From positions 48,415,949 to 48,479,948 of the forward strand of contig OX387182.1 in the NCBI GenBank assembly GCA_947561395.2: a DNA stretch of 64,000 nt. Reading direction: 5' to 3'. Positions within the stretch are counted from its first letter, which is position 1; the number at the start of each line of letters is the position of its first letter. A model generated the notes under the pieces. The model ran no database searches. It worked only from the letters and a program-made list of their open reading frames with translations, and was not told the DNA's origin. The position numbers and the translations under genes were made by a program. Positions 50,701-62,700 of the stretch are shown here, in pieces. The DNA comes from Buxus sempervirens. Its lineage: Eukaryota > Streptophyta > Magnoliopsida > Buxales > Buxaceae.

Positions 50701-53700
50701 CCACCTTTGGTAGTGGCTACCCATCACTTATAATATAGCTATCACCAACAGCAACGGTACTATCTAGTATCTACATCATATCTACCACTACCATCACTTT
50801 CAATGACGGAGAAACCATCACAACTATGACTCTCTCCAGAGTTTGCAAATCACCACCTTTGGTGGTGGCATACTGAAAGTTTGAGCATATTCAACACCTT
50901 CAACAATGATATTACCATGACATTTTCATCTCTCCAACCATTACTTTAAGCAATTATGACATCACTACCACTGCCTCCAATGCATACCATCACTTACAAC
51001 ATGATCATCAAATTTTATAACGAGGCCACTAACTAAAAAATGATATCACCACCAGAAAGCCATCAAACTATTATGTTAGTGAGATCTAAACTATTTTCCT
51101 AGTTTATCTCATTTCAGTCCAAATATGAAACTAAGAGGTGAATGTTGTCAAGCCATTTTCCATTCTGCTAGCCAAATAATTAAAAAACACATAGTACCAA
51201 GCTGTGGATCAAATAGCATATGTAGCATGAAAACTTGGAGAAGTAAGAAGTAAAAATAGTAGCTAGATTTCACATAGAGGCAAAGTACCAAGTTATGGCC
51301 CACACATCATGAAAATTGAATTTCACAACTACAGCACGCATCACATAATCAAGCTACTTTTATACTACAAGAAATCCAATTTTCCATTAAGTATATCAAG
51401 GTGGGCTCGTATTTCATTTAATTCCTAGTGCCATCCAAGATAGTGGACACTCCTATGTTTAGTAAGAAAATTAGCTGGTACGTTTACAAAGACTTTCAAG
51501 AAGAACAGGTTTTATACAATTTGTGCCAAAGTGGTGCATGAATGATTAAATGCACCAATGGTACCCCTAATCAAGAAACTGTACAACTTTCATTTGGTTA
51601 TGGAAATTCACTTTGGGTACCTGCTATGTCAAGAATTGATTCCATATCTGGTACCAACTGGGTCACCTCACCTGGCTGAATGGGTATATGCGGCATCCAT
51701 TTAGTATTTATCAATCTCAAACATTGCAAAAGTAGTAATTCAATATTTTCTTGTATTTCAACAATTTTATAGTACAATTTTCAACATACATAAATAAATA
51801 TAGTGGATAAATAAGAAATTATTTGCTACAAATATTTTAAGGTAATAATGAATTACTTCAATATGATGATATTAGAAAACAATGAGTCTAGTTTCAACTT
51901 CCTAGGTCATCATCATCATCATAAGCCAGTTCCACCAAAGTGGGGTTCGGCGACACAAATCTTGTCTCTCCATCCTGCTATATCAAAAAAAATTTCTTTA
52001 AATCTACATTTTAGTAAGTCGTTCATTATATATTCCATCTTTGTCATTTTAGGTTTGTATCTTACTCGCTTAGGCCCCTCCATATGCATACTCTAACACC
52101 TTCTTACAAGTGCATCTCTTGGTCTTTGCTTCACGTGACCAAGCCACCTTAACCTACTCTTTTCTATTTTATCCCTAATGTATGCTATGCCTAACCACTT
52201 TTGAATGTCTTCATTCCCTATTTCGTCTTTCTTAGTTTTGCCATAAATCCATCTTAACATCCTCATCTCAGTAATGCTCATCTTCCAAACATGTTGATTC
52301 TTTGCGGCCAACATTCTACCACATATAACATAGCTAGTCTAATTGCTGTCCTATAGAACTTACCCTTTAATTTAAGTGGAACACGCTTATCACACAAAAC
52401 CATAGAAGCACCCCTCCACTTAAGCCAACTAGCTCTAATCCTATATACAAAACTCTGAAGTAGTCATCTTGATTATCCAAAAGGTATAAGGCATTTATAG
52501 ATTCGGTTCCATTTCTAAGAGTCTCAGAGCCAATTACCAAATTAACTAAAACCAACACTTAGGTTCCATATCGGCTATCGCTCCAGACGTAGTGGAACTG
52601 GCACATCAAGCCCCCTTATGAATGACGTCCATGCTCTAGCTTGAGGTGGAACGTTGAGATTGTCCTCATACGTACCACAATGGTATTATAGTCTTTATGT
52701 CCATAAAATAAGTAAATATTCTAAGAGCAGCTAATTTTTTCTTATTTAATCCCCATAATATACACATGTACGTGCAAACACGCAGATACACATTTTGACA
52801 AAATCATAGAGTTTTAAATCTAACCCAAACCGCCGAAAGCCCACCCAATCCAATCCGAATAAGAGCACGAACTAAGCATTGAGTTTGGGTCTGGGGTTGG
52901 GTTGAGCTTCATTTCTAGCCCAAAGTTGAGTTTAGATTGGGTTCAAATTCAAGCTATACAACCCAAAAAGCCCAAAAAGCCTTAAGTTAGTGTTGACTTT
53001 ATGTACACACTCTCATGTAGATATATATAACTTCACCAAATATATATATATAAGTAAATATTTATTTGTATGTATATGTATCATTGTTTTTTTTCTCTTT
53101 TACATTGTCTTTGTAGTTATGCAATCAACTATTAAACATAAATTTATTAATTTATTCTCAAATAAATAATTTTATACCCACATACAGACACATATCTACT
53201 ACAATGAATGTGATATTTGGGCACACATCCTCTACAAGAAGGATTGTGCAAAACCACAATATAGTGGGTCCAATATTATATTTCAAAAATAATTTTTTAA
53301 AGATATAAATTAATTGTCTTTTTTTCCAAATTCAAGGTTACTAATCAAGAGGCATTTATAACAAACGAACATAAAAGTATGCTAATAGACGATTTAATTA
53401 ATGACATTCCAACATTTGCAATTATAAAAAAAATAAAAAAAAAATCAAAATTTAACATTTTGTTTAGGCCAACTTGAACCTATCCTGCACTCAAATAATA
53501 ATGTTGGGTTTGGGCTCAGGTTTAATGAATTTGGGTTAGGGCGGGTCAATGACGAGTTTGGGTTAGTAAATCCTAGATTGGGCTGAGCCGGAACTCTCAT
53601 AATCCGACCCAACTTGCCCTACTTACACCTCTACACGGAGACAAAGGTTAAAATAAAAACTGCTAACTGTTTCACAATGAGAGAATGCCATCACCCTAAA

Positions 53701-56700
53701 AAGCAATAAACATAAGCAGTGAAAAGCACAATAAAATGTAACATTTACAAAAGTATTGAATGGGATAACATACTCGACTGCACTTCCGTGAGTATTCTTT
53801 GCGATTGAAGTAATTGCTTCTGCTGCTCCATTGCATTCTGAGGCTGAAGCAAGGAACCAGGAGCTTGAAGCCTCTGCTGCATGTCACGCTGTAATAAATT
53901 CGGCTGTGATTGAAGCTGGGACATTAGTTGCTGCTGGGGTGGTTGGGGTTGTGACTGTTGTCCTTGTGCTGGCAACAAAGCTGATGATGCCTGCTGAGCT
54001 TGCTGCTGTGCTGCGATTTTGGCTTGTTGCAGCATGTGGATTGAATGCGGATTTGACTGCAAACCTGATACACTAGTTTGGGCTCCAAGCTGCTGCTGCT
54101 GCTGTAGTCCAGAAACATTACTTTGTACTTGTGAGCCCATCTGCTGCTTTAAATTTGAGATACTTTGTTGAAATGGTTGTTGCTGCTGCAAGCTTGATAT
54201 ATTACTCTGCTGACCCATCAACCTCTGTTGCTGTTGCTGCTGCGGTGGCTGTTGTTGCTGTGGTTTGTCAGGCAGACTGTTTTGTTGCCCAATCAACTGA
54301 CTCTGTTGCACGTTTGCTGAATTTGATTGTTGCCCAACAAGCTGTTGCTGCTGCTGCGATGGCAACATTGACTGCTGAGGCATTGTTGTTTGCTGCTGAT
54401 GAAGAATATGTTGTTGATGGACGGACTGTTGTGACTGCTGATGCTGTCTAAGAACTGACTGTGAATGTTGCTGAAGAACTGATGGCGTTGACTGTTGAAC
54501 AGAAGACTGTGGATTCTGTTGAAGGGCAGAATGTGGAGCTGATTGGATCACAGAAGGCTGTGTCTGGTGTGTGGCAGGCTGACTTGACTGAAGACTGGAT
54601 GACATTTGCATCAGGGAAGACTGAGAACTCTGTAGCTGAGTTGGTGGTAATAGGTTCTGCTGCGGCTGTTGAATGTGAGACTGCATTAATGACGACTGCA
54701 TGCTTCCATTCTGAATCCTCTGCTTCAAGAGCTGATGCTGTTGGTATAGAATTTGCTGTGAATTCTGAGACTGCTGCTGGTGCTGTTGGGAGACAACTTG
54801 TTGTGGATGCTGCCTTCCTTGCATTGGCCTCTGCGAATTGGAAAATAAATTTGATGTAACACCTTGTCCCATCGAATTATGTGACATGCTGGACATATTC
54901 TGCAAGTTGGAACTTTGGCCGACAATATTTGGTATGGCACTCTGACTTAAAGCAGCCACAGAAGTCAGAGAAGATGATAAGCCAACAGAACTTTGTACTC
55001 CAACAGATGCAATGGTATTTTGAATGCTCTGAGGTAATGACTGCTGCCTTGCTTGGGATTTATTAGCCAAAGGAATTGTAGGTTGCTGCCCCTGGTTGTG
55101 GACTTGGGACTGCATATTATGGGATGCTATTCCAAACAAAAAAAACCAATAATACAGTTAAGATATGAAATTTGAGTAAATATGAAAACTTGTATGGGAC
55201 TGGCCATAGTATATGACGATAGGAAGAAAAATAACCATTTTATCCATGTTTCTCCATTTAAAAGTACAAAATTATCACAGTGATAAGATAGAATGAAAAT
55301 GTTTACCAAAAATATTATAAAATGGAAAAGCCAATACATTTAGGCTCCGTTTGTTTTGATGTAAAATCAAATGTGGAAAATGTTTGCAGGAAAATATAGA
55401 GTTTTTTAAGTGTTTGTTTCCATGTAAAATACAATATAAAACAGTTTACCTAAAATATAGCTATTTTCCGAAAAACGAATTACCGTTGAATATCCGATAT
55501 GTCATTTTCCGTAAAATGATCATTCTTGATTACACATATTTGTTCAAAAACGACAACTCTCGCTAAACCACTTTGTTCTACTTCTACCTCTCCCTCCAGT
55601 CTTGTATACACAGCGATTTAAGAAAAGGAAGAAAACTCCTCTCGTTTTCACAAACCCTTGCAAGCTACAATTGCTTTGAATCTTTTCATCTATTGGAGCT
55701 TTCTGAAATCTATCAATGGGAGATCAGAGAAGGTGAGAAAGCTGTGGCCTGAGTTTTCCTGCTCGAGCTGTTTCAGGAGTTTAGGAAGGAGGAAGAGGCT
55801 GAGGGAGTTAATGGCGATGATTCGGAAAAAATCGAAGTCTTTGCACATTTTCTCGATGCCATGATTGCGTTGGGGAAATCAGAGGCTTCTCAGATGCATG
55901 AAAGTGAATTCAAATGGTGAAATTTGGCCCCGGCAATCAGATATCGTCGGCTTCTGAAGTGGATTTGGAATATTTACTGGGACATCAAAGAGAAACCGAA
56001 ATGGAGAAACCTAGATATTTGGATGGCACGAATGCTTTAAGAAATCGACATTGCAGTTTTTTTTTTAATTATTATTATTTTTTTTACTGTTACAGGGTAT
56101 TCCATCATTATCATCACCTCACCCATGCCAGAAATAAGAAATGTGTGTTAAGCAAATGAGAAACTAAATGGCTTGTCATTGATGTTCCTGATGCGGTAGA
56201 TAAGATTTCCATCCATTACAAGCAATACCCTAAGACAAAACTCAAAACTGTGGCCAGCACTTCAGATCTTCTTGAAATTCTCTATCACTTTCTTGAGAGC
56301 AGATTGAGGATGGTTTTATGGCTATAATGGGGACGAAGCCCTCTTGAAAGCCAAATTTCTATTCCTTTCCTCTCGAAGGGGAAATATAGGATTTTCCTTC
56401 TTTGTCTCTAAGTCATTTTCTTTAATTTTTTTTTCCTTTGTCAAACATAAGAAAATAAAATGTTCTCATTATTCTCATTTTCAACCCTATTTTCCAATGT
56501 CCATCCAAACAGTTGAAAATTTTTAATTTTCCTGAAAATATTTTCCATTGTGAAAGATTTTCCAAAGAAAAACATTTTACATCAAAACAAACGGTGCCTT
56601 ATTAGTAAGTTATTGAGGAATGTCAAAGCAGAAACAGATATACATTTCAACAATGGTATACAAGGAAATAGGAAAAAAAACAAAAAACTTAAAACAATTT

Positions 56701-59700
56701 TAAAAAATCCAGAAAATTCAGAACAGAAAAATTCAGAATATGAAAATAAAAAGTCAAAAAATAATAAGAAGATCATCTACATAAACGGCGGGATGCATTT
56801 ACTACCTGGCCTGTCCAGTGAAAGTTTTGAACAGGCCCATTTCAGACAGGGAGACTAAGGTGCCAGCCAAACACAGAACATCAGCAATTCTTGTAGTGTA
56901 AATGCAGGCCTACTAGGACAATGCCATGTCACAGGACGCCCTAGTGTTCTAAAGAATTTCTTATTTTTATCAGCACATAAATTTGAATTATATTATAAAG
57001 AGGAAAAAGAACCACAGCTAGACAAATTTTTTTATTTGGAAAGGTCAAAATTTAAATGACTCTGGTTCATGATGGAAGTTATCCCAGAGATGCCGAGTGC
57101 AAACAACCACACTATTGCCAATCAAGATGGTGTTCTATCAAATGGACAGTCTGGATCAGCCATTTTATCTGACCATATGAATGGAATCTGAGACTAGTAA
57201 AGAGAAGATAAAAAGAATGCCCATGCATAAACATTTTCCCTATTAAAAGAAAAAAGAAAAAAGAAAAACAGGATGCATAGACATGTTCAATTGTTATTCC
57301 AAGTTAAAAGACATGATCATCACCAGGATCTGAAGGACTTTGGTTAGCAGCCGCAGCATTTGACTGTAATGAAGTCTGAGATTTGTTCTCCATTTCCAGC
57401 ATCTTCATAGATATCGTCCTTAGATAATCCGACTGAAACAAGAATTAAAAACCAATTATATTTCCTTACTACTACAAGCAACAAAGTAACAACACAATGC
57501 AATCAAAGAACAAATTCAACAGAAACAACAATAATCATTACTTGAGTAACATGTATCAAAATAATCCAGCAGATTCTGCCATCAGTGATCCAACTTTTCA
57601 TATTTTCCATAAATCTGGAAAATTTCACAAATGTTTTCCCTTTCAGCCATGGTTTATACCAGCACAAGTATAAAAACAGCAGAGTTTCACTCAAAATTTC
57701 AATGCTTCCCAAAAAAGGCATATGAAAACTCTTAAAGGAAATAAGTTTGTTAGGAAAGAATCAGGATTAGTGATATTTGATGTAACTTCCGTCTATGTAC
57801 TCCACATGTTCTAAGATGGGAGAAAGAAGATAACTTCTTTGCTCCCACATTCATACCAAAATCCAAGTTTCAACACGCGGGAGGTTTTGTGTTCAACTCC
57901 CAGGGCTAAGTTAGCCTTGGCATTATTTGTATCCAGGATGTGAGTACCCTGTGTTATCCTCCCCGTGTATGTTTCCATGCAAAGTTGCACATGCATGAAA
58001 GTGTTAAAGTTCTATACAAGGCACTCAAGCAAGAATCAGATCACGCAGATGACACAACTACCATTACCAAATTGCTTCAACAGCCACTTCAATCCACAGA
58101 CCTAGTCAACATCAACACCCACAATCTAAGTCGATGACAACAAGCATTCCACAGCCATACATACATCTGCTACTTTCAACCCTTAATTGCAACAACCACA
58201 AACCCAAGCATGGGTACTAATGAGACCAAAGCCTCTATGCACTCAATAAGGTAACAAAAAAATCAAAACCAAGATGAGACAAAGAGAAGAAGAGAAGAGA
58301 AGGGAAAAAGTGAAAGAAAGATGCAACAGAGAGAATACTAAAAAACCTACACTATTAGCTCTGAAACAGGCAACTTCTACTTCTATGGCTACTCCCTCAC
58401 AGTACTATGTCTCACTGTCCCTTATGTCCCCTCACAGTCCACGGATCATCAATTCCAATGCAAACGAACATATGACTCGTTTGTCCACCTGTCGCTCTAA
58501 TTATGTAACGATCTAGAAATTTACCAAGGATTAATTATGTCTTTCCCAAATTAATGTTAGTGCTTAATTAGTTAGTTAGTTAGTTAGCTTTCTTGGGCTT
58601 AAGAATTTAATTAGAGATGAGCTGGGTCTAGATTGGATCCAAATAGCTAGACATATAGACCATTAAGAGAATAAAAGATTTTTTAGTAATATTATTTAAT
58701 TAAGGAGTCATAATTCAATCAAAAATTAAAGAAATAGTGTAACTATTGTTTAAATTGCTAAATAAAATATGGAAGAAAATCCAAAATTTAATGGATATTG
58801 CAGGTTTAGGATCATTAAGGGTACTTTACTAATCCTATTTGAATTTAAGGAGAACCCTAAACCCAATAATGTATAAATAGGCCAGTATTTTATTTTATTA
58901 TTATTAAGCAAATTAGAAGTGGAAGGCTAGGAGAATTGTGAGAAAGAGAAGAGTCACAGGTACATCTTTGGAGATTCACGGAAAAATCTGATTTTGGTAA
59001 AAGATTAAGAGTATAAAAATTCCTGCAATCAAGAGTTATGTGGATTCTTCATATTTTTATCATAAATGATGAAATTAGTGGATTGAACCAAGAACAACCT
59101 TCTTGACAATCTGTAATCGGTTCTTGAATATAAGCATTAAGTTCTAGAGGATCTTTATGAGTTCTTGATGGGTTTAAAGTGTTCCTCATTTTTTTTTACC
59201 ACAAAGGTTGATAGATGCCATGTGTTGTTGTATGTAAATTTAGGGTTCTTGATAACCTTTATGGGTTCTCGATCATTTTTATCAAATCTTGATATTGTTT
59301 ATTGATAACAATCTTTATTCCGGGAATTCGAACTCAAAAACAGTATAAATTTTTATTATCTCCAGAATCATAATGTGGTGAAGGAAACCCTAAATCTTTA
59401 GCTCAAATATCATTCTATAAAATATAAAGTTGATTTAGGGTATCTAGAATCATAATTTGACTTAGGAAATTTCATTTTTCATATAAGAACATAACTCTTG
59501 AAATAAAATAAGTAATTCTTGAAAATATTAAAATTACAAAAACCGCTATTGAGCATTCTTTTTTTTTTTTATCAGTAATCAAGATATATTATTATATAAA
59601 TTACTAGGAAGGAGTTTTATAGGTACAAAGATTGTGTACCTAAGATTAAAAGGCAATATTTTCAGACTCTCACACCCCCCCTCAGTCTAAAAACATGACA

Positions 59701-62700
59701 TGAATGAGCATATCCCCCCGTGATTGTACACAACACAATAATAGGCAACCTGCTTACTACAAAAGATATCCCTTCCCTAATCTGGGAACATTTCACACAG
59801 GAGCAGGTCTTGAAGTTGTATATTAGTTATCGTATTGTGAGCTGCTAACCAGTTATACAGCAACCTCAAAACTTTCCTCTCTAAATATGCTATGTTTCTC
59901 TCTTGACCTCTAAATATTCTGTTGTTACGTTCTTCCCAAATGACCTAAGCAATAGAAGCAAGTGCTAAATTCCATATCAACGTCTTTCGTGAAGTCCCTT
60001 TACGCACTCCCCACGCCTGTAGAGCCTTTCCAAAATTCCTTTCTTGTACTTAAGATATTCCAAACCATCCAATTATCCTGCTACATATGTTATTGGCTAC
60101 CTTGCAGTGGATGAGTAAATGCTCTACTGATTCTTCATCTTCTTTACACATTATACATCTATTTGGTAACTGCCACCCCCTTTTTTTAAGTGATTTACTG
60201 TTAGGACCTTATCTAACGCTGCAACCCACATGAAAAAAGCCACCTTGCTTGGTACATATGTTGCCCATATCAACTTGCATTCCTGTTTGCACAATCTTGT
60301 AGAGTTCAAGGTTGCAAATTCTTCCTTCACCGAAAAGGAACCAGCTTTTCCTCTTATCCACTGACGATGATCCTCGTCTTGGACCTGCTGTGTGCAATAA
60401 ACCTCCTGCAGCAGCTCTTCATAGTTTTCCAGCTCCCTATCACCCAGGTTTCTTCTGAGCGTGATGTTCCACACCCTACCTGCCATAGTATTTTCCAAAT
60501 AGTCGCTGACGAGACTTCTTTATCTCTACATATATTGTAGAGACTATGATACTTGTCTTTTAGGCGCTCATTTCCACACCATATGTCCTCCCAGAATCTG
60601 ACCTTGGTTCCATTTCCCACTAAAATCTGCAATCTTTTGCCACCGAGTCAGCTAACTTTGCTATTGGTTTCCAAAGGCTTACCCCAAATAAAGCCTTTGA
60701 ATGACACAAGAACCATCCACAAAAAGTTTAACCATATTTTTTATGTATAACTTTCCTCCAAAGATTGTCATTTTTTACCGTATCTCCAAATCCATTTCTA
60801 GAGTAAAGCTTTATCAAACTCCTTTAGAGGTCTCAACCCAAGGCCCTCCTCTTCCTTCAACTAGCAAGCATTCTTCCAACTTACCAAATGTTACTTAGTT
60901 TCACCTCCCGGTCCCTCCCACAAGAACAACCTTTGAATTTGTTCCAATTTCATAGCAATAGATATGGGAATTTTCAGAATAGACATATAAAATGTAGGTA
61001 GGGTCGCTAGCACACTTGTCACTAATGTTAACTTACCCCCTTTAGACAAGGTGCAGCTCTTCCATGATGATAACCTTTTCTCCATTCTTTCCACTATCGA
61101 ACTCCAAACTAAGGTCCTTTTGTAACCCGCTCCTAGTGGTATCCCAAGATACGTCATTGGGACATGCACTGTGTAGACCTAGAGATGCATCTATAAGGTG
61201 TGAGAGGATGCACATTGAAGGGCCTAACAGATTAAGAGGAAAACAAGATTTGTGTTGCCGACACCCACTGTGGTAGGAACTGTCTTATGTTGATGATAAC
61301 CTATCATTTAATTGCAACATTTGATTGTTTCTCAATTTCTACTGCATTGCTCATTGCTATTCCAATTCGTAACAAAAGCTTTCATAGATTGGCATTTTGA
61401 ACAGGTTCACACAATGTAGGGTTTGGTACCAATTGTTTTGCTAGAACTAGAAGTAGTCAAAAATGATGAAGATACTCTTTGCATGATTCCTTCTGCTGTT
61501 TTTGCCACTTAGCAGCATTTAGAAGATATGTAAAGCTTAAGCCTCAGGAACTACCACTCAAGAAAACTGCAAAGAGAACTAAGTTTGAGTCTCACACCAT
61601 CAAGACACATCACCAATACACCTAACACACATATATCCCACGATATTCATGCGATCCCAATTCTGAGGCTTACTTTAATGGCATCATGCCTCATACATTA
61701 GGATAAAGGAAAAGGACCTATGTTAACAACAACAACTAGTTGGATCAGATATATTGTTGTTGTTCTTACTGTTGCCATTTTTGTAAGTTAATTTTCCTTA
61801 CAAAGATGAATATTTCTAGAGTTCTCATACGATTTTGAGGCCCTTTCACATTATATTATCCATTTTAAACATTAAAGGGATTTCAGACAAAATTGAAATA
61901 ACATATGCATTTATTTCTCTACTGATTCATTCGACATAAATGCGTACCTGTTAGACTATGCCACAAAGTTCAGTAGTGTAAAAATGCCTCATTCACATCT
62001 CAGTACTTAAAACATTGAGCCATTTACAGAAATAATGAATAACAGAATATTTCAAGATAAGTTTCCACACAAAGTATCTGCCAATAAAACACCTCAATTC
62101 ATTCATGACAAGTAGCAGTTGGAAAAAAAGCGTATCGCTGATGCTTTTCTTGTTGTATAACACATAGGTGCAACTAGAAAATTTGGTATAGTGGTGTATA
62201 CACTTTAATATACTCGAACCACATAATTGCATGCTCACATCAATGACAACGTTATAAATAACAATCAATAAGTAACAACAACAATAAAATAACTCATCCC
62301 AACTACTTGGGGGTGGGCAACACAAAGATTGTTCCTCTATACCATATGTCAAAATCATATCTTCCATCCGATTATAAGTCTTCCTCACACCTTCTTAGAT
62401 CCTTCACTGCTCACATCTCAAAGCTGCCTCCTTAAGTCTTAACTTTACACATGGAAACCATCTTAACCAACCCTCCTTTTCCTTATCTCATATTGGGGAA
62501 ACACCTACACACCGACAGATATGTTCATTCCTTATTATTGATCCTCTCATGCATCCACCTCAACACCCTCATCTCATCAGCTCTCATAGCATATATTGCT
62601 TCTTTTCTGCTCAACATTCTAATCCATATAATAACAGACTAAAATACCTTTTTTTTTTACCATCAACACACGAAAAAAAAGAAGGAAAGAAATGAATACA

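Noticed and set aside
50540..51000. Possible gene in ACC-rich DNA
   Set aside because: No frame stays open; composition bias only.
57889..57902. SINE or tRNA gene
   Set aside because: Only a B-box-like phrase is present; no A box at the right distance, no cloverleaf and no tail.
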